64,000 bases of DNA from Ottelia alismoides (GCA_037367405.1 JAZKJV010000149.1:372001-436000), one strand, 5' to 3'. Positions 48,006 to 62,220 are shown, counted from the first letter of the stretch. Notes: generated from the letters alone by a model not told the origin. Numbers and translations: made by a program.

Positions 48006-51000
48006 TATTTTTGGTTCCACTTTTTATACATCAAATAAAGAAACTTTGTACATGAAAGTTGTAGATAATTTAATAAAGAAAAATAAAAATTGAATTCACT
48101 CAAAAATAATCTACAGATGAAAAGTTATGGTCTGAATAAAAATCCAGAATCCCAACTTCCCAGACCCGTATATCACAAATGAAAACTCCAAATGCAGCAT
48201 ATTCACCTTTAATTGTATATAGAATAAAATAAGCTATTTAATGGTGGTGGTTTCGCATTTGGCGGAGCTACGGTTTGAAAGTTGAGTTTTGGACCCACCT
48301 TGTATACTTGTACAGATTAAAATATTCATTTTATTATTTATTCATTACTTTTATTTTTATAATCTTGTAGATATTACTTATAATAATTATGTACATTAAA
48401 ATTGGAATAAAAACCTAAATAAACCTTAAAATAAAATACTTACATACTTGATACACAGGTATACTACCTATACCTATACAACACCTATTTATATTTTATT
48501 TAATGTACAAAATATATCAGAAAAATGAAATAAAAATATATGTGTGTATATAAAAGTATGTTATAATTTTATAAAATCAGAAACAAAATAATAAAATTAA
48601 AATACATAAAATAAAATGCTAAAATACATAGGTATTATACCTATAAAGGGCTAAAAAGTGAACTCATAAAAATATACCTCATAAAATAAATTAAAAATCA
48701 TAATAAAAGACTACATAAAATAACGAATATTTTTTATTTTACAATCATCATTTAATTCGGCCTATTTCTATTTTTAAATGAATTAATAAAGAATTAAATT
48801 AGGGTTTTTCCTGGTTGGTCCACGTGGACCAACCAGGTTTCAGCCCCAGTTGACTTCGGTCAACTGGTCGTCCTAGCCTGTAGCCCGTGTCAGAGTCGAG
48901 TTTGACTCCTTTTTCTCCATTTTTTCGAGGCCCCATCTTGCATCAACTCATGATAGGCCCTTCGTGACTTTTGATCCTCGATCCATGGGCATGCCCGCCC
49001 TTGGGCAACATTGTCGAAGGGCCACTGTAGCCACTGCTAGGTCTCGTTCTTCTCCCACCATCCGTCAACCCTATTTAACCGAACCTTGGACTTCAATTCG
49101 AATTTGAACCGCGATTTCCACAGATTTCTCCCCCATTGGTCGTGCTCGAGGTGCCTGGAGGTGACAGCTTCGAGCACTGTACTTCAAGGCGGCGGATAGG
49201 CTCCTGATCTGCGCGAGTTCCACACCTCCGGCGAGCGTCGCTGTTGAGGTATTTACCCTCTGGCCCCCGGCCATTGAGGCCGTTTCTTTGTTTCTTTTCG
49301 TCTTCGTAACATCCCTGGTAGCCTTAGGATCATTTCGCCCTTCATTCCTTGACAAATCGACCATCTAATCACCTCATCGATCACTTCACCGGAGCGCAAC
49401 TCCGGCGAGTACTCATCTCACCATTCACATCGAGAGGCACTGGAGGTCGAGGCATTTTGCCCTCGACCTCCCTAACACTTTTTGCGCAGGTCCCGAAGCT
49501 TCAAAGCACCTGGGAGCAATTTTTGACGGCCGGCCGAGGTTCCTGGAACCCCGTGCTCCGCCGACCTTGCGCCGTCCCTCCGAGCCTCGCCGGAGATTTT
49601 TGCCGCCACCAACCTCTCGAGGATGACCACCGGACCCAGCTGAGCCATTTTGCAGCTCGTGATAGTGCCGGAGGAGGAAGGAGGAGATCGGGGAAGCTCG
49701 CAGGCAGCGAGTTCTTCCCTGTTCTTCGTCATTGCCCGCCAGCTGTCCGATCATCGGCCCAGCCCAGATCCGCCACCAGCCGTAGGATCTTCGAGCGTCT
49801 CGACCGTCAGATCAGCCAAGATCCATCTAATCGCGAACGTCCATCGCCGAATCGTCATCGCCCTTCGAGAAGCCGCCACGTGGATAAGTGGCGCGTCCCA
49901 CGCCGCTGGATCACGCCTAGCCACCAGCCGTTGGATCCGCGCCACGCGTCATCAGCGCTCGCTCCGTCGTCGGATCATCCCAGCGAGGTATTTTGCAGTC
50001 ACACCCCCGCTAGTTTTGCAATTTTTATTTAGTCCTAAAATTTTATTGCGTAGTATAAATATTTTGTAAACTTTGCAAAACGGCCCTCGAACTTTCTGTA
50101 TTTGCATAGAGGTCCTCCGCCACGTCACCTCACGTGACCCGTACACGTGAGGTGCGGGCATTTTGCTTTGAGGCCCTCGGTTCTTTTTGTATTTCGTTTT
50201 AAGCCTAGAACCTTCAGTTTAAGTACTAAAACTCTTGGAGAAATTGCAAGTTAGCCCCCGGGTTTTGGAATATTATTTTCAGTCCTTGCCAGGCGCGTGC
50301 AAGTCGCGCGCCCTGGTGGGAAAATTGCGCCGACATCCCTGCGGCTTTTGTAATCTATTTTTGGTCCTGTAAATGAAATATTCAGTTCAAACGTTTGTGG
50401 AAAATTGCATGTATGCCCCTGGATGTTCTGATAATTGCACTTATACCCCTGCTAGGTTGTGATATTTTTGTGAACTTGTAGTATTTATTTGGACCTTCAT
50501 TTTAATTCCAAAAATTCTAAAAAATTGAACTTAAGCTCCTGTTGGCTTGTACTTTGTCGCCATATTTTTCATTTTTAATTTTATTGCTTTTTAATATTTA
50601 TTAGAAATCAAAAACATGTTTTTTATTCACTGTCTAGCATAGAAAATGCCAAAAAAATATTAAAATATCTTAAAAAATTCCAAAAAAGTTCCCTAGTGTG
50701 TATTTTAACCTCTTTTAGTGTCAGTCCAAAAATCTCTAAAAATCTCAAAAGAAAAACCTTAAAAATTCAAAAATACACAAAAACTTCAAAAAAATATATA
50801 AAATCAAAGAAAACTCTAAATATTGTAAACTTAAGTTCTGTGGTTTCCTGTTTTTATTATCTTTATTTTAAAATTAGTTTGCAAAATTTTTGTGGCTATC
50901 TGATATTTTTAATTCTCATTTTACCCCCAGCCAGTATCTTATCCACTGATTTGGCTTATTTTGCTATTTAAACATACCAAAAACAATTTGAAAAATACCC

Positions 51001-51960
51001 AAAAATCCTAAAAACAATAAAAAATCATAAAAATACCAAAAACATTTTATTTCTGAGTTTTTGGTTATTTTTGCACATTTTAATAAATATTTGATCTTCC
51101 CTTTTATTATATTGTTTTTATATTCCTATATTGAAAAAAAATATAAAACATAAAATTATAAAAATCAGAAAATTAAAAACCAAAATACAAAACTAAAAAT
51201 TAAATAAAAAAATAAAAAAAATTAATTAAAAAAACCACAAAAAAATCTTTGCTTGCTTGCTTAGTGTAGACACACTTCACATACACACTCACACATCTTT
51301 TTTGAATTACCTTGTTTGCTCCCTGTGTTCGAACTCTCTGCATACTTGCCCTTTACATCTTTTGTGCAGAGTTAAAAATAAATTTTAACTCCACATTTAT
51401 TTCTAATTGTTGATCTGAGAATATGTAGAGAGTGGTGAAGAGACTCCGGTCATTCTCCCCCTATACTTTGGATCTGCCTCACACATGAAAACAATCTCCT
51501 CAACACGGACTAACTGATCATTTGGTTCGACAATGTATTTCAGTAGTTGTTCATTCACTAGGGATGTCTGTGCTCCATCTGTAAGATGAGAGATCTCTAC
51601 ACATCCACTGTCATGCACGTCACGAACTATAAATAGACCCATCCACTTGGATTTGAGCTTTCCTTGGAAAACCTTCAACCTCACATTGAACAACCATACC
51701 TTCTGTCCAGGAACAAAGGTATTTCGTCAGATAAATCTATCGTGTCAACGTTTTACCTTGTCCTTGTATACCAAACTATTGTTATTTTATCGATTTCTGA
51801 TCTCCACAAGTTCATTCGGATCCATCTCTCTCTGTTTCTGATCTGTAGTGTGGGTTAATTGTTGATTAAATACGAGATTCATTTGAGGGTCGCCACAGCG
51901 ACGGTCGTCTCCGCCTTGTGTGAGACACCATTTAGGCTCTCTTGAATTTCATGTTTATCA
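48002..51960 (+). repeat. Truncated Athila LTR, unit C (with insertion)
   Basis: Equivalent to 32884-36416, with palindrome at 48810-48837, UUCG hairpin at 48846-48867 and G-box inverted repeat at 50126-50154. It is interrupted at 51418-51845 and ends before ATGAT at 51961. The TATA-like region and GC-rich ORFs are as in copy A. Confidence 0.9.
51418..51845 (-). pseudogene. 428-bp insertion of Athila-like integrase C-terminus, flanked by TGATCTG
   Basis: Absent from units A and B. On the minus strand it encodes the integrase tail (MFNVRLKVFQGKLKSKWMGL, FIVRDVHDSGCVEIS), related to LLFNARLRIFPGKLKSKWEG of the young Athila element. It then has AAAGTATAGGGGGAG just after the coding end. The 7-bp TGATCTG is on both sides (51411-51417, 51839-51845). 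No LTR ends are visible, so capture during break repair is more likely than transposition. Confidence 0.8.
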
Positions 51961-54438
51961 ATGATGCACTACCATAACATCCCATTAGAGGTATTGAAGA
52001 TGACAGCCTTCCCGTTCAGCCATATGGACAAGGTGTTATATTGGATCAATTATTTAGAAGAGTTGTCATGTCATGGAAGGAATTGAGATCAGCATTCTTG
52101 AGCAAGTACTACCCTCTAGGATGATTGAATCATCTGCAGTCCCTTATTGCTAATTTATCCCATATTTCCCATGAGCCGATTCACAAGGCATGAGAACGTT
52201 TCAAGGATTTGACGGATAAGTGTCCCCATCATGACATACCGAAGACTAGGCATATGCAAAATTTCTTTCGGGGTTCGAGTTTAGAAAAACAGAGATTGGT
52301 TGACACCACTTGTGGGGGGTTCCATTTCAACAAAGATGAGGATGTCCTATGGCATTTTTTTGAGGAAATGGCACAGAGCTCAACTGCTCTATCTTCTTCC
52401 TGCGTATTCCAAAAACATCCTCTACCATCTTACATACCTCACAAGGTCGTCAACATGACGACATCTAATGATGTGGATAGGCTGGACAGTTCTGATCTAA
52501 ATATCATAGGAAACGACCTATCCAAAGTAGATATTATATAAAAGTGACCACAAGAACTTGAGAAATTACAAGCGATTGAGTAGAGGATGAAACAACTGGA
52601 TAAACAGGATGAGATTACGAAGCATCTGAAGCTTCTAGTTAGTATGATCAGTTCATGTCAAAGTGCGAGTACCATAGCTGATACTTCTACTCGGGAGACA
52701 TCTTATTCCACTTCTTCCGCACATCAGTGTACTAGAGCACCCCCAGCAGTCTAGCACATTTACTACGTGCAAACTCCAGGCCATATCCCACAGTAGTCAC
52801 CTTCAACATGCATTGTGTCGTACTACCATGACTATCTTTACCTTTCTAAATAGCAGTATCCACCTCCACCTCATATTATGGAGGTTAACGGTATTGGGAG
52901 CATTCCTGAGCATAGCCAGACCCATTCACTAGGGTTGGGATAGTTGGGTTCGAAGGACAGACAAAGGCCAGGTCGCTAGTTTCAGGGTGGCAGACCACAG
53001 TAGTACAGCACCAGCCACCACAACTTTATTACTCGTCTCCACCACACTTTCAAACATGGAGACATGGATAGAAGCAGATGCAACCTGCATATCGATATCA
53101 ACCATACTATCTACATCAAAATACACAGTACTCACAATATTTACATCCTCCTCTTCCTCATTATTCATATCAGCCACAGTCTTCTTATTCCAGGTATCAG
53201 CCTCCGCACTACCAATCTCAACGACCACCCATTGTTGAGCATCTAGTGGCACCTTCGGTGAACCCAACACTTGATCAGCTAGATCTTTTGATGAAGAACC
53301 TGAATGATTTGAACCAGAGGATTAACGACCTGAACGTTATGAAGACACTCATTCCAACCTAGGTAGAAGCCAATCCCAACAACTTAAGATGCAACACAGA
53401 GCATGTAACCCATGATCCATCCGCACTTGAGAAAGGTATGGCTTGTGATTTTACATGTTTATCTGATTCCATTACTCCTATGAGTAGTAGGATATTGTAG
53501 CCGCCAGCACCATTGGTATAGGGGAAAGCTGTTGATTCAGCTTCATTGCCCTCTTCATCCTCGGCATCATTTGAGCAGAGGACTAGTATTGCATCATATG
53601 GAGGACCATATCTTCACCACCACCACTACCACCCAGAAAATCATAAAAAGAGAATATTGTAGTGTCAAGTCAGCTTTGGAGAAGAACACAACCATAATGG
53701 ACTTTTCTTCAACACCAACAGACAGAGCAACTAATTTTGTTTTTCCTTCTTCTATACATGTTATGGATGATATTGTACAAACTGAATCTAGATGTCGATA
53801 TGTGTATTATGATTCACAATTGATAAAAAATACTAATGATTTTGATGCTCGTTCTGTTCCATTTCCTAATACCTTCAATAAAAGTAAAAAGATCCAAAAA
53901 TTAAAAATGACCTTTTTTTTTATCTTGGAGTGGTTGTGATATTACATAACATATTACTTGAGATACCTCTCCTAAAAGCCATGAAGTATATCCCCATCAT
54001 TAAAAAAAGGAATGAAAGAAGCTTGTACATTTAAACTTCCATCCAAGAAGAGAGGACGTATAGCAGGACAAAACATCACATTGTCACCTTGGCTACTGCA
54101 ATTGCCATATACCATCGACTGTTGAACAAAAAGAAAGATAAGGGAGGACATGTTGCCAGATGCCAGATTTTAGATATGTTGTTTAATTGTACTCTTTTGG
54201 ACATAAGTTAATCCATTAGTCTATTACCTTTCTCACTACTCGAGCATCTCAAACTTGGACCTCTTAAGAAGAGAAAAATGATACCACATTTTGCAGACCT
54301 ATCAGTCAAGAGGCCTAATGGCATACTTGAGAACGTAAACGTGATGGTACATAGCATGATTTTTCCTATTGAATTTGTTTTCATAGATATGAAGCCTATT
54401 GCATCATTACATTATACCACTACTATTCTTGGATGGAC
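51961..54438 (+). pseudogene. Old Athila-like gag and protease, copy C
   Basis: Third near-identical copy. It has its own small changes (an extra T in a T-run near 53912, stop differences in the protease start). It ends at the full copia LTR. Confidence 0.88.
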
Positions 54439-56909
54439 TGAAGAATACAGAAGGATCCTTAAGCCCATCATGGAAGTGTGATGATCGTATCATATACGAT
54501 CAAGAGCGACTAGTCATACTAGTTGCTCGGGGCAGCGGAAATTAAAAAAATTTAAACGACGAAACCACATGATCCATAAACCATTTATGATTCATTTCAT
54601 CTAACCACGTAGTAGATATAGGAATACCTGTTGTAGCGTGGTTCCGATCGAGCTTCTAAGAGAAGAAGCCTCCTGTCTTAAGTCCGATCTTTGGAGGAGA
54701 CGCTTGCGAGCGTAGGGATGAGTCACGGGGATCTCGCAATCCAAGTAGTTGTCCAAGCATATATCTTCTCTACGAGCGATATGCACCAAAGAAGATGGAT
54801 TACTGAGATTCGTCGAAGCACAATGACAAGGCGACGACGAGGGCCTTCTTCGTTCTAGGGTTAGGGTGGACGGTCGCCCGAAGAGAGAGGAGGAAGAGGG
54901 CACGTGAGAATGAGAGAGAGAGAGAGAGGAGAGAGTTGTTACACAACTTGTTGTCACTTTGAAGAGCATGGGTGCCTCTTCTTATATAGTATTTTGGAGA
55001 TCCATGGACTACACAAAATCAATGGATGAGATTGATTTGTGTTTCTTTCAATGGTCAAGATTTTGCTGTAAAAACACAACAACAATTAATTTAATTTAGA
55101 TTAAATCTATATTGATAAATCAATATAATTTAATTCCATAAATTAAATAAATTAATCAAGGAGATAATGGCAAGGAAACTTCCTCTCTATGAAATAGAGG
55201 GGACGACCACCTTTTCCTTGTTGGAATTGGTGGTCGTCACTCTTATAGTCAAGGGGAGTGGAAATTACATGTAATCTCCATTATCCATTAATTATCTCCA
55301 TGTTTCGCAACAACAATTATTGCAAATTATTCACAAAAAATAATTCATAATTATTTTATGAATATTGCAATCTTGCCATTGGAAATTTGTGAATCGAATT
55401 CACAACTCAAAATAAAAGGTGATTTATATTTTCAATCAATTATCCAATGTGAATCAATTTCAAATCAATAATTAATCAACCAATATAATTCATAGCAAAC
55501 TCTCTCTGATATATTATAAATCATATATATAACATATTATGAATAGTATGGATACTCTTGTCCATATTATACTTATCCATAATAATTAAATCACATTTAA
55601 TTATATTGGATAACCATTCTCATTCTCTAATATAATGTGAATCAAATTCACATTATTCATGATAATTAGATCACTTTTAATTATCTACTTTTCTATGCTT
55701 TCAACAATGGAATTATTCATGAGCTCTTTCAAGAATAATGCGTATTCTCCGTAGGTACTTGGAGATATGGACAGGGCAATGGTATTGTTCCACGTATAGT
55801 GACTTGGATATTGAGATTACATCTCAAATCCAAAACTTACGGACCTCCCATAAATGCTTGATTAAATCAAGTTCGTAAACCTAATCTTCTTATCGCATCT
55901 GGATCTCATTCAGATCAATGTCCAACACTTGGACTAAGATCAAGTTACTTCTCTACTGAGAGGAGTCACTAAAATCCAAACCTATTTCATCATTCCCTCG
56001 GAATGGAAGCATCATGGTTATACAATTGTTTATGATCACATCACCCTTAGGTATTCCTAATACCTATACATCCTGCATACTGGAAGACCTTCTAATAAAC
56101 CTGAAGTTATAGATCTCTTTTAGACTGTCACCTTCAGGGTTTTATCATTAAGGTTCTCATTTGATCACTGGAATTTGGTATTGATCATATGCTTTCCAAA
56201 AGCATATATCATACCTATAAATTCTATCAAGCTTCATAATCTAGATGACCATTCATGGAATTTATCAATCCCAGTATCTCATGAGTGAGCTCATGTCTTC
56301 CGGTTTAGAAGTGAACCTGTATGATCCCTTTAAGAGATCGTATTACTCATATGCCCTTATATGCACACCAGCTCGCCAGTATATAGACCTTGGTTGGGTC
56401 ATGAACCTATTGGTCTACCCAATGTACAAACTCAGACATATAGTAACACATCTGTCTCTGGTCATAGGATGTGTGCCTATATCACGACAACATATGATGT
56501 AGGACTTTGGTTATCTCGATATCGTTATGTCAACTCTTTGACCTAACTAATCTGACACCTCTGAATCTCTATTCCCATGTAGAGGACCTGCATCAAGAGG
56601 TCAGTCAGATATCAGCCAAATGAGAAAGGATTGTCATCTCCTACTCTGGCTAGAGATCATCTGTTAACAATCATTTGTCGGTGCTTGATGAGTCCTCAAT
56701 CTAACTCCTTAGATATTCATCCAAGCGCCATCCTCTATGATCCAACTATTGAATCAACAGATGTATAATCATTAAGATGGCCATGGTACATAACCCTAAT
56801 TGTACTAAGGGACCTATTATGGAAATTAGTTATTCTTCATTTCAGATCATGGAATGATATTCGCAATAACATTTATTGCATAATGGCTCGCCATGGGCTC
56901 GCATGACCA
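54439..56909 (-). repeat. 3' LTR of the copia element (complete)
   Basis: 2.47 kb, plus-strand ends TGAAGAATAC and GCATGACCA. It matches 62241-64000 as far as the window goes, with more differences than among the triplicated copies. Its first 1.5 kb is also present in units A and B. Confidence 0.85.
54982..54988 (-). promoter_or_regulatory. TATA box in copia LTR
   Basis: TATATAA on the minus strand, followed by a CT-rich leader and CCCTAACCCTA. Also at 39433 and in unit B. In the 5' LTR the place (near 62717-62730) is changed. Confidence 0.55.
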
Positions 56910-56927
56910 ATAATCTCCCACTACCCC
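56910..56927 (-). other. Copia polypurine tract
   Basis: On the minus strand GGGGTAGTGGGAGATTAT directly before the 3' LTR, a usual copia form. Confidence 0.7.
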
Positions 56928-59900
56928 AAAGAGCCATTAATGGGCTAATCATTTATACCCTCACTCATGTGACAATCATAGGTTATTTAGGAAAATAGCT
57001 AGGTAAGCTGATCAGTCACTCTGTTCCCAAGAGACTACGCTAAGTCCTTTCACGACACTTGCATATCCCCTAGTAACAGTACTCGCATCCAATGCGAATG
57101 TTGCATCTTATGCAATCAATACTCAATCTTGTCAGTTATAGTGTCCTTGACACTATAGCTTAATAGGTATTATAACCAGTATTTCCATAATCCTTATCAG
57201 AATTCCCTTATTCCTAGATATCTCTATCTCCTAAGGTATCCATAATTAAGACCTTTTTAGATCTCTATCTATACAGTCTTAAGTTCTTGAAGATAAGACT
57301 TTGAGATCACTATCCCAAAAATCTTTTCATCTTTGAAGTTATTGTTATCACTGCAATCAAGTATTTTATCTCCTTAGTAGGATTAGTAACATTTACTACT
57401 CCCACTGCATGACAGATATCTAACTTTTGTACACATCTAGCATACACTCGGCTTCTCGTAACTAATGCACAAGGGCAAGTAGTTCTAGCATTCAACTCTT
57501 TGAGGTGCTATCCCTTTAGATAGGCCGGTACCATATCTTAAGGGAAGGAAGCCTTTCTTGGAATTTTCCAGAAAATGGAACATGTCCAAGGTGTACTACT
57601 AATGTGACGGTCCCAATACCCTCTTCTCTTTACTTCTGAACATCTTCAGAATTAAGATCTAAGAGGTATCCTTGAGATCATATCTCAAGGTATGGAACAG
57701 CTAGTCTATAAAAGACTTATTATTATCCTTATATCTGTCCAAATGATTGGGCTGTTATCTACATATAGTATGATGAACACAATGGCACTCCCACTAAACT
57801 TCACATGGTACATCAAGATTCTATTTGAAATCATAACATTTATAATTTCATCAATTCTTATGTTTCAACTACAAAAAGCTTATTCGAGTCCATAGATGGA
57901 GTTTCTTTAGCTTGCACACCTTGCTTTCCTCAACCTTGAAGCCCTGGGGCTACTTCATGTGAATATCCTCAGAGAGATATTCGTTGAGGAATGCAATCTT
58001 CACTTCCATCTTGAAGATGTCAAAGTCAAGTTGTGTAGCTATAGTTAGCAATATACTGATGGGTTTAAGCAATTTAACTGGAGAGTAAGTCTCATCGCAA
58101 GCGATGTCTTCTATTCAGTTTGTAGCTCATGGCTACGAGCCGTGCTTTGAAGGTCTCTACCTTCTCATCAGGTTTCCTCTTTCTCTTGAAGATCCATTTA
58201 CACCTTAACGGGTCTTACCCATATAGGTGGATCCTCGAGGGTCCTTATACAACACTTGTATATGAAGTCTACTATAGACTTTATTGCAAACATCCATCTT
58301 TCCATGACATGATATTTAGAAGCTTCATCACATGAAGTTCGATCATTGTCAGATTTCTCTGACACATAGAATTCATCCTCAAACTCATTTGAAGAGGTAT
58401 TAGTGGTTCATCATTAATTATGCTTTTAGTTTCTGATTTTAGGAGCCTCATTATCTTCTCAAGATTAAATGAGTTCCTTAATTTCATTTTCATCTTGATT
58501 CTCAAGAGAGTCATACTCTAAGAATCACATCCTTAGAGACGAGATCTTTTAAGAATCTCAAGGTCATAAAGTAGGTATCCAATACCATCCTTTATTTTCC
58601 TAATGAAGTAGCATTCTCTGGTGCTAGATTCCAGCTTACTAGAACGGAACCTTAAAAGGATATATAATGTAGTCTATACCACATATATATATACCTGAGA
58701 ACTAAGAGATAATTATGCTAAGATTAATCATTGATCAAATCATTTTAGACATGATCAATTGTATCTCCCTATAACACTATTGAGTTTAGGTGCATTAGGA
58801 GGATTCATATCTCCATAAGGTATTCCTTTGAATTCATCTAATAGGTACACGCTACCTAGGTTAGATCAAATTCATTTCATCTTCCTTCAAACTTTGGTTC
58901 TAAACCAAAAATTGTGTAATCTTTGAACATTTCAAAGCTTTCTAAGGTGAAGTAAATAAATCTCATATCACAAATAATCATTAAACGATATTAAATGTCA
59001 TCAATGTTCATTATGATACAAATGATCCACATACATCGGTATGTATGAGATATTTAATACATTGGCATCTTACACCATTCCTAGAGATGGGCACATTAGA
59101 TAATTTTACTTTGAACACAATATTCAAAAGTATGTAAGATTTTATATTTTAGACATTCTAAAGTTCATCTCTTACTAGTCTATTGATCTCATCAGCAGAC
59201 TAATGTCCAAGGTCTGATGCCAGATCATTGTCAAATGATCTTTATCTTCCTATTGATCTTATACGGTTTAATTTTCAGTATTTAGAAATGATAATGAACC
59301 ATTAATTAATTTTCTAATTTACTAGAGTCCTCCATATATCAAAATACTATCTGAAATATATCCATCATAACTCTTTGTAATAGGTCTATTCCAGAATTTA
59401 TGTTTTTTTTCCAACATTTAGAAATAAATAGCGAGTGTATTCTAATATCAAGGCCATAGAGACATTCTCTAAGACTAAGGGCTCTCCCACAGAAAATATG
59501 AAGTCTATTTATCCAATAGAGGTTGTTGCAATCAATATCCATGGATGATTATTAAACCTTAAGATCAAATTTCAATCTTCTAATACATATGCAACCAATT
59601 GCAAGTGTTATTAGAAGAATGAGATACAATCATTAGACTTTGATCTTATCAAGTAAGAAAGTCAAATTTAATGATTATATGTAGATGTAAATTATTTCGA
59701 TACACTATCCAAGTCTTTCTATAAGGATTCTAGATAGACTTGATAGTCATACTATCAATACATCAGCCCATTGCAGTATTAGCATTCATCCAACTATTTG
59801 GATGTCATATGTGTATGGAAACCATAGAAGTACAAACAACTCTTTGACTTTCCTTCTAACATAGGTCCAGCCCATGCTTCCACTGCGCTCCTTTCATCTC

Positions 59901-62220
59901 TAAACAACCATTGCTTAAGACAAAGGATCTCTTATGTTGAATTCAAAAGATTTCAAGATAAGAGTATTTCAACATTTATATATGCTTCATTTAATTCTTA
60001 CAATATGGACATTATGAAGCTTCATGAATGACTAGAGTATAGATAGTAGGATGATGACACTCATCATATCTACGTACATCTTAACTCTTAAAGACTTAGG
60101 TTCAGGTAGGTATTCAAACATTTTGAATACATTATCTCTTATAGAGCTACCATTCTGCATGATGCAGTGAACCATGTCATTCATGATTAAATGTCAAGAG
60201 CACATATGTATGCTAGAACATCTTCTTAGATTTTATAAGGATTAATTGAGAATTGCGATCATCATCGACATGTCACTTCCAAAGTACATTCGACAAGAGA
60301 TCAAGACTATAGAGACATATAAACCCTAGGGTTGTAGTCCTATTATGTATTTAATTGTCATTCCTCATTATTGTGAGGAAACTTTCACATTGCAACCACA
60401 TACATTATGTGTCCAATTGCAAGTACAATATCATGATCATGGATCCAATCCGTGATATTTTACCGGTTATTACTGAGTATAGTACTGAGTGGGTTTGATG
60501 AGGATTATCTGAAATAAGAATTTTGCATAAATATATAAATATATATACACATTTTACTTGATTTAGGAATTTTATATCAAAGTTGTCTTACCGTATTAAA
60601 CCTGAACGTTCATTCCCTTAATCACTTTCAATGTAAGAGATATACTTACCAATATATCTCAAGCAGGATCTGGGATCTCCTTTCTTATCCTTGTTACATA
60701 CTAATAATATGAGAACTTGCAACTCAGATAAAAAGAAGAGGGAACATATTTCGCCTTGCAAGTCCAACTTGCATTCCTAATTCGATCTTTAACACCTGGG
60801 CCCACCACCCCTAAGGTGATGTTGACCCGTTGTTAATTGAACCAATTGTCAACAAGATTAGCACTCACCATGCACAATCCAATATCGCCCCAATAATATG
60901 AGGACTCGATATTGGGGTCACTATGCATACGAACTTACTCTTTCGAGAAGCAAAGAACCTGATCTAGATGCACTTGTATGCAGGAGCTGTCACTACTGAC
61001 ATGCGACTCCTGCATACAATCCTTGGTGACGGAAACCCTTCGCCTTAACGGGAGACCATGGATGTCACTTATGTGATCCTCCACCTCTTATTCAAATTCA
61101 ATTAATTATCATGAATCACATTCATGCAATTAATTCTTCCAAGGGAAAACACATCTATTCGTAACAGAGTGTTTCAATTGCATATAATTAATCTAATCTC
61201 ATTAAATCAATTATCAATCCAATTCAATCATAAAACTTGATTGTTACTTGAATTAGTGGTATTATCTCAAAGTACATATTATCCGAATTTAATAATTAGA
61301 AAAATACATCATGATCTCCCAGGAATCATCCGTTCCCTACCTGTTGTCATGGCCAGTACCAACGAGAGTGGGACAGACTGCACACAGTGCGACCTGCTAC
61401 CCCCAACGCTCCCCGACTAGACACCATATCCGCCTCAGGAAAATAATGCCGAGTCAATCACTTTGTACTTGAGATGATCATAGGTTTTTCAACCGAAGTT
61501 ATACCATATAGTAATAATCAAAACCATTTTGATTATAAGGAAATTTCCTAGACAAATTCCCAAAACCTATTCAAGTAACAAGTTTGATGAAAGTGTATCA
61601 AGTAACCAATTGGTGATCTAGATCTAATATAACCATTCATTGGTTGATGCAATATCATTTAAGGGAACAATTATTGTTCTAATAATTCCCAAATATTATC
61701 CATAATGAATACAGGAAATTAACCATTAATTTCATAAGATTCTTAAATGACAATCACAAGGTTCATGATAAAACATGCAATTTCCAGCAGTGACCCTCAC
61801 TAACTAAAATTAGCATATCTCTTTAATTTTTTATTCAAATTAAGCAAAATCGATTTCCAGAGATTGATAATTTGATTTAAAACAGAAACCATGTAATAAA
61901 CACACATTTCCAGGTATTTTAAAACAGTAATTAGCATCATAATTACGTTTCTAACCGCCATCTCCGAAACAATGGACATATGGTCATTAAAACGATCATA
62001 TCTTGAGAAAACGGAATCCAAATTATGCAAAATCAAATTCCACATTTTCTTTATTTAATAGGAAACATTATTCAAGTGATAAATTCATGTTTAAACATTT
62101 TAAACAGGGTCGAAAAAATATCACAAGACTTCGCTGCGAAAATTGAAATGCTAAAATCTTCACGAACCCAAACGAGACCAAATCTTCGTAGGTTCATAGA
62201 TCATATTCAAAACCTCCGAA
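56928..62220 (-). pseudogene. Decayed copia gag-pol
   Basis: Minus-strand RT is recognisable across frame changes: KWIFKRKRKPDEKVETFKAR (about 58200), SPVKLLKPISILLTIATQLD, MEVKIAFLNEYLSEDIHMK and, at 57754-57768, LYVDN, where copia RT has the catalytic YVDD. Gag, protease and integrase should lie to the right (58400-62100), but I cannot assign them firmly. A 13-bp inverted repeat with a 20-base loop is at 60974-61019. Stops are everywhere; the copy is dead. Confidence 0.75.

Larger units (their letters stand above)
26686..54438 (+). mobile_element. Old Athila-like element, 5' part, with nested insertions and tandem copies
   Basis: Starts TGATGAATCACAA, like the other Athila LTRs here. It has an LTR (to 30413), a leader, and gag from about 32062. 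Gag is split by a solo LTR and resumes with a 5-bp duplication, continuing into protease where the copia element is inserted. The gag/protease part is present three times through the later triplication. RT, integrase and the 3' LTR would lie right of the window. Every reading frame is full of stops, so this is the oldest layer on the right. Confidence 0.8.
48002..55953 (+). repeat. Tandem unit C
   Basis: Third copy. It is longer because of the private insertion at 51418-51845. Its right side runs without a break into the full copia LTR, so it is the ancestral right edge of the array. Confidence 0.9.
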
